64,000 nt of DNA from Pseudomonas parafulva NBRC 16636 = DSM 17004 (GCF_000730645.1 NZ_BBIU01000023.1:1-64000); one strand, 5' to 3'. Shown: positions 1 to 11,213, counted from the stretch's first letter. Made by a program: numbers and translations. The notes: generated from the letters alone by a model not told the origin.

Positions 1-144
1 TCGGTCTCATAAGCGCAGAAAACACCACGGCAAGCACCGGCATGCCGCCACTACGTTCTAAACCCATATCACCCACACCTATTAACCTGTCGCTCCCACA
101 ACCACCCCCCTACACTCGCCGCATTCAGCATCAGGACCGCGACC

Positions 145-1947
145 ATGCCCGAGACCTTGCTCAGCTCCCGCAACCTCACCTTCGAACTCTACGAAGTCCT
201 CGACGCCGAAGCCCTCACCCAGCGCCCGCGTTTCGCCGAGCACAGCCGCGAAACCTTCGACGCGGCGCTGACCACGGCGCGCACCATTGCCGAGAAATGC
301 TTCGCACCGCACAACCGCAAAGCCGATGAAAACGAACCGCGCTATGTGAACGGCTGCGCCGAGTTGATTCCCGAGGTCAAACCCGCCGTCGACGCCTTTC
401 TCCAGGCAGGCTTTCTCAACGCCAACAGGGATTTCGAAGCCGGCGGCATGCAACTGCCCAGCCTGGTGTCACAGGCCTGCTTTGCCCACTTCCAGGCGGC
501 CAACGCCGGCACCACTGCCTACCCCTTCCTGACCATGGGCGCCGCCAACCTGATCGAGAGTTTTGGCAACGAGGAACAGAAGCGGCTGTTTCTACAACCC
601 ATGATCGAAGGCCGATACTTCGGCACCATGGCCCTGACCGAACCCCACGCCGGCTCGTCGCTGGCCGATATCCGCACCCGCGCCGAGCCGGTGGGCGATG
701 GCAGCTACCGGCTCAAGGGCAACAAGATCTTCATCTCCGGCGGTGATCACGCGCTGTCGGAGAACATCGTGCACATGGTGCTGGCCAAGCTGCCGGACGC
801 CCCACCCGGGGTGAAAGGTATCTCCCTGTTCATCGTGCCCAAGTTCCGCGTCAACCCCGACGGTAGCCTGGGCCCGCGCAACGACGTGCTGTTGGCCGGG
901 CTATTCCACAAGATGGGCTGGCGCGGCACCACCTCCACTGCGCTCAACTTCGGCGACAACGGCCAGTGCATCGGCTACCTGGTCGGCCAGCCGCACCAAG
1001 GCCTGGCCTGCATGTTCCAGATGATGAACGAAGCCCGCATCGGCGTGGGCATGGGCGCTGTGATGCTAGGCTACGCGGGCTACCTGTACTCACTGGACTA
1101 TGCCCGCCAGCGCCCCCAGGGCCGGCCACTGGAAGACAGGAACCCGCACACCCCACCCGTGCCCATCATCGCCCACAGCGATGTGAGGCGGATGTTGCTG
1201 GCGCAGAAGGCCTACGTTGAAGGCGCTTTCGACCTGGGGCTGTATGCGGCGCGCCTGTTCGACGATACCCACACAGCCCGCGACCAGGCCACACGCGAGC
1301 AGGCCCAGCAGTTGCTCGACCTGCTCACCCCTGTGGTCAAGTCGTGGCCCTCGGCCTTCTGCCTCAAGGCCAACGAGCTGGCGGTGCAGATACTCGGCGG
1401 CCACGGCTACACCCGTGAGTACCCCGTGGAGCAGTACTACCGCGACAACCGCCTGAACCCGATTCACGAAGGCACCGAAGGCATACAGGCACTCGACCTG
1501 CTCGGCCGCAAGCTGGCGCAGCACAACGGCGCCGGCCTCAAGCAACTGATGCGCCTGATGGCAGCCACCGGCGAACGCGCCAGCCACCACCCCAACCTGG
1601 ACTCGCTGCGCGAGCCGCTCGAACACTTGGTCAACCGCCTGCAGGCGGTCACCCTGGCTCTGCTTGGCGACCTCGCGCAGGGCCACGCTGCACAGGCCCT
1701 GGCCAACTCGGCCCTGTACCTGAAAGTGTTCGGCCATTGCGTGATCGGCTGGCGCTGGCTGGAGCAAGCCATCCACGCCGAGCTCGGGTTATTGAAGGGT
1801 GATGACGGTGACCGCGACTTCTACCGGGGCAAGTTGCAGGCGGCGCGTTATTTCCTGACCTGGGAGGTGCCTGGCTGCCATAATGACCTGGCACTGCTCG
1901 AGGCCCGCGATGCGACCTGCCTCGACATGCAGGATGAGTGGTTCTAA
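145..1947 (+). CDS. Acyl-CoA dehydrogenase, 600-residue FadE-like class
   Basis: FAD-dependent enzyme expected to carry out the first alpha,beta-oxidation of an acyl-CoA in fatty acid breakdown. The 600 residues match the large dehydrogenase class with an extra C-terminal domain, as in the FadE-type enzymes of P. aeruginosa, rather than the usual 380-residue class. The FAD/substrate motif LTEPHAGSS lies near residue 165. The catalytic glutamate is probably Glu442 in IHEGTEGIQ, and the preceding GGHGYTREYPVEQYYRD stretch is typical of the family. An AGGA eight bases before the ATG supports the start. The next gene begins 32 bases downstream and may be co-transcribed. Chain-length preference cannot be read from the sequence. 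Confidence 0.9.
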   Translation: MPETLLSSRNLTFELYEVLDAEALTQRPRFAEHSRETFDAALTTARTIAEKCFAPHNRKADENEPRYVNGCAELIPEVKPAVDAFLQAGFLNANRDFEAGGMQLPSLVSQACFAHFQAANAGTTAYPFLTMGAANLIESFGNEEQKRLFLQPMIEGRYFGTMALTEPHAGSSLADIRTRAEPVGDGSYRLKGNKIFISGGDHALSENIVHMVLAKLPDAPPGVKGISLFIVPKFRVNPDGSLGPRNDVLLAGLFHKMGWRGTTSTALNFGDNGQCIGYLVGQPHQGLACMFQMMNEARIGVGMGAVMLGYAGYLYSLDYARQRPQGRPLEDRNPHTPPVPIIAHSDVRRMLLAQKAYVEGAFDLGLYAARLFDDTHTARDQATREQAQQLLDLLTPVVKSWPSAFCLKANELAVQILGGHGYTREYPVEQYYRDNRLNPIHEGTEGIQALDLLGRKLAQHNGAGLKQLMRLMAATGERASHHPNLDSLREPLEHLVNRLQAVTLALLGDLAQGHAAQALANSALYLKVFGHCVIGWRWLEQAIHAELGLLKGDDGDRDFYRGKLQAARYFLTWEVPGCHNDLALLEARDATCLDMQDEWF

Positions 1948-1979
1948 GGGGGAGCCACCGCGCAAACGGAGGCCTGCCC

Positions 1980-3422
1980 ATGTTCGATTCCAGCGCCTTG
2001 CTGCGCCAGCGCTTCGCCGCGCTGCGCAGTTCGGCCGAGGTGTTTTCCCTGCGTCACGTCAAACAGTCGCACCAGGCGCTGTCGGTGCGGCGCAACGTAG
2101 CCGAACCACCGTTTTTCAGCCAGGACGAAGGCGCCATGCTGACCGCACGGGTGGCTGGGGTAGAGGCTTACGCCGCCACTGCCGACCTCAGCCAGGCAGG
2201 CCTGCAGCGTGCACTGGAACAGGCCGAGGCGCTGGCGCGGCAAATCGCCCGGCACAGCCTGCTCGACCTGCGTGGGCAGGCCGTTCCCACTGGGCAGCAT
2301 GACGTTGTCTCGCCCCATTTCGATGAGGCCATACCCTCCCTTGCCAACTGCCTGGCCCTGCTCGCGGCAGAGTCAGCCAGCGTGCCCGCCGATGAGCGCC
2401 TGGTGGACTGGCAAGCCAGCCTGGGCGTGAGTGTGGTAGAGCAAACCTACCTGAACTCTGCTGGCGCCGAGCTGCGCCATGCTCAACGCTTTCTATTCCC
2501 CGGCCTGAGCGTCACCGCCAGCGATGGCCAGGACAGCCAGAGCCGCAGCCTGGGCCGGGAAAACTTCGGCCAGCAGGGTGGCTTCGAGGTCGTCGAGCGT
2601 TGCGGCCTGGTAGGCGCGGCCCAGCGGGTGGCCGACCAGGCCCTGCAACTGCTGCTGGCGCCCAACACCCCTGAGGGCCAGCGTGACCTGTTGCTGATGC
2701 CCGACCAGATGATGCTGCAGATTCACGAGTCCATCGGCCACCCCCTGGAAATGGACCGCATCCTGGGCGACGAGCGCAACTACGCGGGCACCAGCTTCAT
2801 AAAAGCCAGTGACTTTGGCCACCTGCAATACGGGTCGGCATTGCTGAACGTGACGTTCGATCCGACCATAAGCGAAGAACTGGCCAGCTATGGTTTCGAT
2901 GACGACGGCACCCCGGCAACCAAGCAGTTTTTGATCCGTGACGGCGTGTTGCTGCGCCCGCTGGGGGGCGCGCTGTCGCAGTACCGCTCTGGCCTGGAGG
3001 GCGTTGCCAACAGCCGTGCCTGTAGCTGGAACAGGGCGCCCATCGACCGCATGGCCAACCTGAACATCGAGCCGGGTGATCGGTCACTGGAACAACTGGT
3101 GCAGGGTATCGAGCACGGCATCCTGATGCGCACCAACCGCTCCTGGTCAATCGATGACGCCCGCAACAAATTCCAGTTCGGCTGCGAATGGGGGCAACTG
3201 ATCGAGAACGGCGAGCTCAAGGGCATCGTCAAGAACCCCAATTACCGCGGTATCTCGGCGCAGTTCTGGCGCAACCTGGCCGCCGTCGGCGACCGCAGCA
3301 CGTTCCAGGTGCTGGGCACGCCCAATTGCGGCAAGGGCGAGCCTAACCAGGTGGTAAGGGTCGGCCATGCGGCCCCAGCCTGCGTGTTCCGCCAGATCGA
3401 CGTGTTCGGAGGGCAGGCCTGA
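1980..3422 (+). CDS. TldD-like metalloprotease subunit (TldD/PmbA family)
   Basis: A 480-residue member of the TldD/PmbA (TldD/TldE) peptidase family, which works as a cytoplasmic heterodimer that degrades or trims unfolded peptides. The zinc motif HESIGH (HExxxH) at about residues 245-250 marks this as the catalytic, TldD-type subunit. A late cysteine in the APAC segment could be the remaining ligand, but that assignment is inference. I chose the ATG at 1980 because it follows a GGAGG; an in-frame codon at 1938 lies inside the preceding gene. Its TGA overlaps the ATG of the next gene by one base, so the two are probably translationally coupled. Substrate unknown; probably distinct from a housekeeping tldD elsewhere. 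Confidence 0.85.
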   Translation: MFDSSALLRQRFAALRSSAEVFSLRHVKQSHQALSVRRNVAEPPFFSQDEGAMLTARVAGVEAYAATADLSQAGLQRALEQAEALARQIARHSLLDLRGQAVPTGQHDVVSPHFDEAIPSLANCLALLAAESASVPADERLVDWQASLGVSVVEQTYLNSAGAELRHAQRFLFPGLSVTASDGQDSQSRSLGRENFGQQGGFEVVERCGLVGAAQRVADQALQLLLAPNTPEGQRDLLLMPDQMMLQIHESIGHPLEMDRILGDERNYAGTSFIKASDFGHLQYGSALLNVTFDPTISEELASYGFDDDGTPATKQFLIRDGVLLRPLGGALSQYRSGLEGVANSRACSWNRAPIDRMANLNIEPGDRSLEQLVQGIEHGILMRTNRSWSIDDARNKFQFGCEWGQLIENGELKGIVKNPNYRGISAQFWRNLAAVGDRSTFQVLGTPNCGKGEPNQVVRVGHAAPACVFRQIDVFGGQA

Positions 3423-4741
3423 TGCAACATGCTTTCGAAGCCCTGGTGGGGGTGGCGCACAACGCCCTGCACGCCGGCGAGCAATTCACCCTCGGCTACA
3501 GCGCCGAGCAGTCTCGGTTTGTGCGTTTCAACCACGCCAAGGTGCGCCAGGCGGGGGATGTAAGCCAGGCCAGCACGCACCTGCGGCTGATCCGCGACGG
3601 CCGCCAGGCTGAGCAGTTGGTCACCTTGAGCGGTGAGGCACAGGTAGACAGCCAGCGGCTGGAGGCTGCCATGCAGTTGCTACGCCAGACGCTACCCCTG
3701 CTGCCAATAGACCCGTATCTGCAACTGAACACCGCCCCCTGGAATAGCCTGAGCTGCCAGGCAGCACCGCTGCCGGCGCTTGATGAAGTACTGGCGCTGA
3801 TCGAACGCGAGGCAGGTGACCTGGACCTGGTCGGTATCTATGCCGCCGGCCCTGTGTGCCGTGGCTTTGCCAGCTCATTCGGCGCCCTCGGCTGGCACCA
3901 GGCCAACAGCTTCAACATGGACTGGAGCCTGTTCCACGAGAATGGACAGGCCGTCAAAGCCAACTATGCCGGGCAAGCCTGGAACGCGGGTGATTTTACC
4001 CACCGCCTGCGCCAGGCCCGTGACCAGCTGGGCTTTTTGGGCCAACCGGCCATTACCCTCAAGCCTGGCAGCTATCGTGCGTACCTCGCGCCTGCAGCCA
4101 TGGACGAAATTGCCGGGATGCTGTGCTGGGGAGGCTTCTCGGCCCAGGCCCTGGCCACCGGTAACAGTGCCCTGCAGCGCCTGTACAACGGCGATGGGCA
4201 ATTGAGCCCGCTGGTGAGTTTCAGCGAGCAGGTCAGCGGCTCGCTGAGCCCGGCGTTTTCCGATGAAGGCTCGCCGCGCATGGACGTGCCGCTGATTCAG
4301 CACGGCAAGGCCCGCCAGCAGTTGACCAGTGCACGCAGCGCCGCAGAGTTCCAGCGGGTGGCCAATGGCGCCGACAGCTACGAATCGCCCTGTGCACTGA
4401 GCATGGCCGGCGGGAACCTGCCCAGCGAAGCGGTACTGCAGCGCCTCGGCACCGGCCTGTATATCAGCAACCTGTGGTACCTGAACTACTCCGACCTGCC
4501 CGCAGCGCGCATGACCGGGCTGACCCGCTTTGCCACGTTCTGGGTCGAGAACGGGGCGATACAGGGGCCGGTGAATACCATGCGCTTCGACGACAGCCTG
4601 TACAGTTTGCTGGGCAGCCAGCTGGAAGACCTGACCCTGGAGCGGGAGATGATCCTGTCGACCAGTACCTATGGGCAGCGCAGTACCGGATCGAGTCATT
4701 TGCCGGGGGTACTGGTCAAAGGGCTTAACCTGACATTGTGA
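3422..4741 (+). CDS. TldE/PmbA-like partner subunit
   Basis: A 439-residue TldD/PmbA family protein without an HExxxH motif, as expected for the non-catalytic TldE (PmbA) half of a TldD/TldE heterodimer. It begins inside the stop codon of the upstream TldD-like gene (TGATG), a strong sign of coupled translation and fixed stoichiometry. The C-terminal part, with the segment YISNLWYLNYSD and a later NTMRFDDSLY, is typical of the family. In other bacteria such pairs mature microcin B17 or degrade the CcdA antitoxin; no substrate is evident here. The gene is followed by an extragenic palindrome and then an MFS exporter. Confidence 0.85.
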   Translation: MQHAFEALVGVAHNALHAGEQFTLGYSAEQSRFVRFNHAKVRQAGDVSQASTHLRLIRDGRQAEQLVTLSGEAQVDSQRLEAAMQLLRQTLPLLPIDPYLQLNTAPWNSLSCQAAPLPALDEVLALIEREAGDLDLVGIYAAGPVCRGFASSFGALGWHQANSFNMDWSLFHENGQAVKANYAGQAWNAGDFTHRLRQARDQLGFLGQPAITLKPGSYRAYLAPAAMDEIAGMLCWGGFSAQALATGNSALQRLYNGDGQLSPLVSFSEQVSGSLSPAFSDEGSPRMDVPLIQHGKARQQLTSARSAAEFQRVANGADSYESPCALSMAGGNLPSEAVLQRLGTGLYISNLWYLNYSDLPAARMTGLTRFATFWVENGAIQGPVNTMRFDDSLYSLLGSQLEDLTLEREMILSTSTYGQRSTGSSHLPGVLVKGLNLTL

Positions 4742-4746
4742 CTGGC

Positions 4747-4822
4747 ATTACCGGCCTCATCGCGGGCAAGCCCACCGCCACACGGGCGTGCGCCACAGCC
4801 CCGCGATGAGGCCGGTAACGAC
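4747..4822. repeat. REP-like extragenic palindrome
   Basis: Two inverted arms, TTACCGGCCTCATCGCGGG and its near-exact reverse complement, enclose a short spacer in the gap between the TldE-like gene and the MFS gene. The core CGCGGGCAAGCCC is the signature of the repetitive extragenic palindromes of P. putida-type genomes. Such elements form strong hairpins that may end transcription or protect mRNA 3' ends. Confidence 0.7.
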
Positions 4823-4835
4823 AAACGAGGACGTC

Positions 4836-6263
4836 ATGCCCGAACGCACCCCGCTGGACCCTGTCACCGCCCGCTGGATCCCGTGGGTAGTGGCCATTGC
4901 CTTCTTCATGCAGTCGCTGGACGGCACCATCCTCAACACCGCGCTGCCAGCCATGGCCCGGTCCCTGGCCGAAGACCCCCTGCGCATGCAGGGGGTGATC
5001 ATCTCGTACATGCTCACCGTCGCCCTGCTGATCCCGGCCTCGGGCTGGATCGCCGACCGCTTCGGCACCAAGCGCATCTTCTTCAGTGCCATCCTGCTGT
5101 TCAGCTTCGGTTCGCTGCTGTGCGCAGTCGCCAACAGCCTGGGCTTCCTGATTTTCGCGCGCATCGTGCAGGGGCTCGGTGGGGCGCTGATGCTGCCGGT
5201 TGGCCGGCTGGTGGTGCTGCGCGCGTACCCGCGCACCGAGCTGGTGCGGATCATGAGCTTCATCACCATCCCCGGCCTGCTCGGCCCGTTGCTTGGCCCC
5301 ACGGTGGGCGGCTGGCTGGTGGAAATCCTGAGCTGGCACTGGATCTTCTTGCTCAACCTGCCGGTAGGCCTGATTGGCTGCTATGCGGTGTGGAAGTTCA
5401 TCCCCGACCTGCGCGGCGCTGAGCGCACCACCTTCGACGGCCCGGGCTTTGTGCTGTTTGGCGCAGCGATGGTGCTGATCACCATCGCCATGGAAGGCCT
5501 GGGCGAGCTGCACCTGCCCCACCTGCGGGTGATGCTGCTGCTGTTCGCCGGCATGGCCTGCCTGGCGGCGTACTGGCTGCGCGCCGGGCGCGACCCGGAG
5601 CCGTTGTTCTCACCCAGCCTGTTCCGCGTACGCACCTTCGCCATCGGCATCCTCGGCAACCTGTTCGCCCGCCTGGGCAGCGGTGCCCTGCCGTTTCTGG
5701 TGCCGTTGCTGCTGCAGGTGGCGCTTGGCTACTCGCCGGCCCAGGCCGGCATGAGCATGATCCCGCTGGCCGCCGCCGCCATGCTCGCCAAGTCCATCGC
5801 CCGGCCGCTGATCGAGCGCCTGGGCTACCGCATCATCCTTACCGGCAACACGTTGCTGCTGGGGCTGCTGCTGGCCGGCCTGGGCCTGGTAGACGAGCAG
5901 ACGCCGTACTGGCTGCTGCTGGTGCAGCTGGGCCTGCTGGGGGCGGTAAACTCCCTGCAGTTCACCGCCATGAACACGGTAACGCTGATCGACCTCGACG
6001 ACGCCAGCGCCAGCAGCGGCAACAGCCTGCTGTCGGTGGTGGCACAGTTGTCGCTGAGCCTGGGCGTTGCCTGTGCTGGCGCGTTGCTGGGCGGGTTCAC
6101 AGCGGCGGGCAGCGCCGAAGGCGTTGAAACCACCCTTGGCGCCTTCCAGCTGACGTTCTTCACCATCGGCGTCATGGCCATGCTGGCTGCAGCGATTTTC
6201 CTGCAGCTGGCGCCCACGGACGGAAGGCGTGCCCGTCGTCCGGAACAGCACATGGAGTCTTAG
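4836..6263 (+). CDS. MFS drug/metabolite exporter, DHA2 (MdtD-like)
   Basis: A 475-residue inner-membrane transporter of the major facilitator superfamily, drug:H+ antiporter-2 family. The early motif LDGTILNTALPAMA near residue 30 is the DHA2 signature, followed by the loop DRFGTKR and the helix-5 motif GPLLGPTVGGWL. Hydrophobic segments run through the whole chain, fitting about 14 helices. The ATG at 4836 follows a GAGG; an earlier in-frame ATG at 4788 falls inside the REP-like palindrome and is unlikely. The substrate cannot be assigned. It lies directly downstream of the TldD/TldE pair, separated by the palindrome, so co-transcription is possible but unproven. Confidence 0.85.
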   Translation: MPERTPLDPVTARWIPWVVAIAFFMQSLDGTILNTALPAMARSLAEDPLRMQGVIISYMLTVALLIPASGWIADRFGTKRIFFSAILLFSFGSLLCAVANSLGFLIFARIVQGLGGALMLPVGRLVVLRAYPRTELVRIMSFITIPGLLGPLLGPTVGGWLVEILSWHWIFLLNLPVGLIGCYAVWKFIPDLRGAERTTFDGPGFVLFGAAMVLITIAMEGLGELHLPHLRVMLLLFAGMACLAAYWLRAGRDPEPLFSPSLFRVRTFAIGILGNLFARLGSGALPFLVPLLLQVALGYSPAQAGMSMIPLAAAAMLAKSIARPLIERLGYRIILTGNTLLLGLLLAGLGLVDEQTPYWLLLVQLGLLGAVNSLQFTAMNTVTLIDLDDASASSGNSLLSVVAQLSLSLGVACAGALLGGFTAAGSAEGVETTLGAFQLTFFTIGVMAMLAAAIFLQLAPTDGRRARRPEQHMES

Positions 6264-6327
6264 GGGGAATGGCATCGAGGCTGGTAGACTGTGCGGCATT
6301 TTTCGCTTCGCACCGCAGGCCCGCCTC

Positions 6328-7713
<1,386 letters not shown>

Positions 7714-7755
7714 GGCCCCACAGGGCTCAGCATTTCAAATCTGAAGGTTCAGAAC

Positions 7756-8937
7756 GTGCACTCCACCGATGTAATCATTCTCGGCGCCGGCGCCGCCGGC
7801 TTGATGTGTGCCCAGCTCAGCGCCCGCCGTGGCCGCAAGGTGCTGGTCCTCGACCACGCCAACAAGCCCGGCAAAAAGATCCTCATGTCCGGCGGCGGGC
7901 GCTGCAACTTCACCAACCTGTACACCGAGCCGGGCAACTTCCTTTCGCACAACGCGCACTTCTGCAAATCAGCCTTGGCCCGCTACACCCAGTGGGACTT
8001 CATCGAGCTGGTCTGCAAGCATGGCGTGGCGTACCACGAGAAAAAGCTCGGACAGCTGTTCTGCGACAACAAGGCCAGCGACATCCTCGACATGCTGCTG
8101 GCCGAGTGCGATGAAGCCGGTGCCGAAATCCGCATGCACACCAGCATCGAGCAGGTCGAGAAAACCGACAGCGGCTACCGGCTGCAAACCAGCGGCGGTA
8201 CGTTCGCCTGCCAGTCCCTGGTGATCGCCACGGGTGGCCTGTCCATCCCCACGCTGGGTGCCACCGGGTTTGGCTACCAGGTGGCGCGCCAGTTCGGCCA
8301 CACGCTGCTGCCCACCCGCGCCGGCCTGGTGCCGTTCACCATCACCGAGCCGCAACTCAAGGCCATGTGTACCGAGCTGTCCGGCACCTCGCTGGACTGC
8401 ACAGCCAGCTGCAACGGCAGCAGCTTCCGCGAGAACCTGCTGTTCACCCACCGTGGCCTGAGTGGCCCGGCCATCCTGCAGGTTTCATCGTTCTGGGAAG
8501 CCGGCGACACCGTCGAGATCAACCTGCTGCCCGACCGCGATGCACTGGGCTGGCTGCAACAGATGCAGGCAGAACGCGCCAACGCCGAACTCAAGACGGT
8601 GCTGGGCGAGGTGTTCACCCGCAAGCTGGCCACCCTGCTGGCGGAGCAGTGGTTCAACTCGAGGCCCATGAAGCAGTACACCCCGGCCGAGCTGCAGCAC
8701 ATCGCCGACACGCTGGCCCACTGGCAGGTGGTGCCGGCCGGTACCGAGGGTTACCGCACCGCCGAAGTAACCCTGGGCGGGGTTGATACCCGCGAGGTGT
8801 CGTCCAAGACCATGGAATCGCTCAAGAGCCCGGGGCTGTACTTCATTGGCGAAGTGCTGGATGTGACCGGCCACCTGGGCGGTTTCAATTTCCAGTGGGC
8901 CTGGGCCTCGGCCAATGCCGCAGCGCAGTTCGTGTAG
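7756..8937 (+). CDS. NAD(P)/FAD-dependent oxidoreductase, YhiN/HI0933 family
   Basis: A 393-residue flavoprotein of the YhiN/HI0933 family, whose physiological substrate is unknown. The N-terminal dinucleotide-binding motif GAGAAGLMCA (residues 10-19) and the GGGRCNFTN segment near residue 47 are diagnostic. A second FAD contact is formed by the IATGGLS stretch near residue 157, and the C-terminal GEVLDVTGHLGGFNFQWAW closes the FAD site. The start codon is GTG, 42 bases after dbpA, which suggests a shared transcript. No signal peptide, so cytoplasmic. Confidence 0.9.
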   Translation: MHSTDVIILGAGAAGLMCAQLSARRGRKVLVLDHANKPGKKILMSGGGRCNFTNLYTEPGNFLSHNAHFCKSALARYTQWDFIELVCKHGVAYHEKKLGQLFCDNKASDILDMLLAECDEAGAEIRMHTSIEQVEKTDSGYRLQTSGGTFACQSLVIATGGLSIPTLGATGFGYQVARQFGHTLLPTRAGLVPFTITEPQLKAMCTELSGTSLDCTASCNGSSFRENLLFTHRGLSGPAILQVSSFWEAGDTVEINLLPDRDALGWLQQMQAERANAELKTVLGEVFTRKLATLLAEQWFNSRPMKQYTPAELQHIADTLAHWQVVPAGTEGYRTAEVTLGGVDTREVSSKTMESLKSPGLYFIGEVLDVTGHLGGFNFQWAWASANAAAQFV

Positions 8938-9020
8938 GGTAGAATTCATTGCGCAGCACGGAACGCTTCTTGCTGGTCCGTGTTCAATGCATTCATTCGA
9001 TCACTGCCTAGCAGGCCATC

Positions 9021-11207
9021 ATGTCATCGAGCTCGTTGCGTCAGTCACTGCGTCGCCTGTGGGGCCAGGATAAGTTCAGCTACAGCATCCGGGTAACCAT
9101 CGCCCTCACCGGCAGCCTGGCCTTGTGCTGGCACCAGAACGAAATGGGCCTGCTGATCCCGCTGTTCCTCGGCATCATCGCCAGCGCCCTGGCCGAGACC
9201 GACGACAGCTGGCAGGGCCGCCTGAGCGCCCTGGCCGTCACCCTGGTGTGCTTTGCCATTGCCGCCCTAGCTGTGGAACTGCTGTTCCCCTACCCCTTGC
9301 TGTTCGTGACCGCACTCGCCCTGGCCGCGTTCGCGCTGACCATGCTGGGCGCGCTGGGCGAGCGTTATGGCGCCATTGCCTCTGCCACCTTGATTACCGC
9401 CGTCTACACCATGATCGGGGTGGACCAGCGCGGTGGCATGGTGACGGACTTCTGGCACGAGCCCATGCTGCTGGTGGCCGGCGCCGCCTGGTATGGGCTG
9501 CTGTCCGTGCTGTGGCAGGCGTTGTTTTCCAACCAACCGGTGCAGCAAAGCCTGGCCAAGCTGTATTTCGAGCTAGGCACCTACCTCAAGCTCAAGGCCA
9601 GCCTGTTCGAGCCCATCCGCACCCTGGATGTAGAGGCCCGCCGCCTGGAACTGGCCCAGCAGAACGGCAAGGTAGTGGCGGCGCTGAACGCCGCCAAGGA
9701 AATCATCCTGCATCGGGTGGGCAACAGCCAGCCCAACTCCAAGGTCAGCCGCTACCTCAAGCTGTATTTCCTGGCGCAGGACATCCACGAAAGGGTCAGC
9801 GCCTCGCACTACCCTTACAACGCTCTGACCGAGGCGTTTTTCCACAGCGACGTGATGTTCCGCTGCCAGCGGCTGCTGCGCAAACAAGGCTCGTCCTGCC
9901 AGGAGCTGGCCCGCTCGATACGCCTGCGCCAGCCGTTCGTGCTGGCCAGCGGCTTTGCCGAGGCACTCGAAGACCTCAACGCGTCGCTGGAGTACCTGCG
10001 CAACCAGAACAACCCGGCCTGGCGCGGGCTGCTGCGCTCGCTGCGGGCGCTGGCGGCTAACCTGGCCACGCTGGACCGCCTGCTCAGTGCGGCCAGCAAC
10101 CCGGACAGCCTGGCGGACGCCAGCGACAGCAGCCTGCTGGACCGCTCGCCGCGCACCCTCAAGGACGTGTGGAAGCGGCTGCGCACGCAACTGACGCCCA
10201 CGTCCCTGGTGTTCCGCCATGCCCTGCGCCTGCCGCTGGCGCTGTCGATCGGCTACGGCATGGTGCACCTCATCCACCCTACCCAGGGCTACTGGATCAT
10301 CCTCACCACCCTGTTCGTGTGCCAGCCCAGCTACGGTGCAACACGGCGCAAGCTGGTGCAGCGGATCATCGGTACTGCCGTTGGCCTGACCGTCGGCTGG
10401 GCGCTGTTCGACCTGTTCCCCAACCCGGTCATCCAGTCGTTGTTCGCCGTGGTGGCCGGGGTTGTCTTCTTCGTCAACCGTACCACCCGCTATACCCTGG
10501 CCACTGCCGCGATCACCCTGATGGTGCTGTTCTGCTTCAACCAGATCGGCGACGGTTACGGTTTGTTCCTGCCGCGCCTGTTCGACACCCTGGTGGGCAG
10601 CCTGATCGCCATCATGGCGGTGTTCCTGTTCCTGCCCGACTGGCAGGGGCGGCGGCTGAACAAGGCGCTGGCCAACACCCTGGCCTGCGCCAGTGTGTAC
10701 CTGCGCCAGATCATGCAGCAGTATGCCTACGGCAAGCGCGACGACCTGGCGTATCGCCTGGCACGGCGCAACGCCCACAACGCCGATGCAGCGCTGTCCA
10801 CCACCCTGGCCAACATGCTGATGGAGCCTGGGCACTTCCGCAAGGAAGCGGACGTGGGCTTCCGCTTCCTGGTGCTGTCCCACACGTTGCTCAGCTACCT
10901 CTCCGGGCTGGGCGCCCACCGCGACACAGCCCTGCCGGCCGAAGTGCAGGAGCAACTGATCGAAGGCGCAGGCGGCAGCCTGGCCAACAGCCTCGACGAA
11001 ATCGCCAACGGCCTGTCGGCGGGGTTGCCGGTAGACATCCACAGCGATGCCGAAGAAGCCCTAGCCAATGCCCTGGAGCAGATGCCCGATGACGTGGATG
11101 AGCATCAAAGGCTGGTGCAAACCCAACTGGCGTTGATCTGCCGCCAGTTAGGGCCGTTGCGCACCCTGGCTGCACACTTGATGAAGAAAGATGCACCGGC
11201 CCTTTGA
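9021..11207 (+). CDS. YccS-type inner-membrane protein (FUSC/aromatic acid exporter-like)
   Basis: A 728-residue membrane protein of the YccS/YhfK branch of the FUSC superfamily, related to fusaric acid and aromatic acid efflux proteins. Two hydrophobic blocks, roughly residues 25-165 and 400-540, flank a large soluble region; a second cytoplasmic region follows to the C-terminus. The sequence around residue 410, YGMVHLIHPTQGYWIILT, is typical of the second membrane block. No membrane-fusion partner lies beside it, so its transport role is uncertain. The ATG at 9021 has only a weak ribosome-binding site. Confidence 0.85.
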   Translation: MSSSSLRQSLRRLWGQDKFSYSIRVTIALTGSLALCWHQNEMGLLIPLFLGIIASALAETDDSWQGRLSALAVTLVCFAIAALAVELLFPYPLLFVTALALAAFALTMLGALGERYGAIASATLITAVYTMIGVDQRGGMVTDFWHEPMLLVAGAAWYGLLSVLWQALFSNQPVQQSLAKLYFELGTYLKLKASLFEPIRTLDVEARRLELAQQNGKVVAALNAAKEIILHRVGNSQPNSKVSRYLKLYFLAQDIHERVSASHYPYNALTEAFFHSDVMFRCQRLLRKQGSSCQELARSIRLRQPFVLASGFAEALEDLNASLEYLRNQNNPAWRGLLRSLRALAANLATLDRLLSAASNPDSLADASDSSLLDRSPRTLKDVWKRLRTQLTPTSLVFRHALRLPLALSIGYGMVHLIHPTQGYWIILTTLFVCQPSYGATRRKLVQRIIGTAVGLTVGWALFDLFPNPVIQSLFAVVAGVVFFVNRTTRYTLATAAITLMVLFCFNQIGDGYGLFLPRLFDTLVGSLIAIMAVFLFLPDWQGRRLNKALANTLACASVYLRQIMQQYAYGKRDDLAYRLARRNAHNADAALSTTLANMLMEPGHFRKEADVGFRFLVLSHTLLSYLSGLGAHRDTALPAEVQEQLIEGAGGSLANSLDEIANGLSAGLPVDIHSDAEEALANALEQMPDDVDEHQRLVQTQLALICRQLGPLRTLAAHLMKKDAPAL

Positions 11208-11213
11208 CGGGGG

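Noticed and set aside
1..144. Tail of an upstream gene at the left edge
   Set aside because: No frame gives a recognisable C-terminus, and a stop occurs within the first twelve bases of frame 1; nothing can be supported.
4788..4835. Earlier ATG for the MFS exporter
   Set aside because: Lies within the REP-like palindrome with no ribosome-binding site; the ATG at 4836 follows GAGG.
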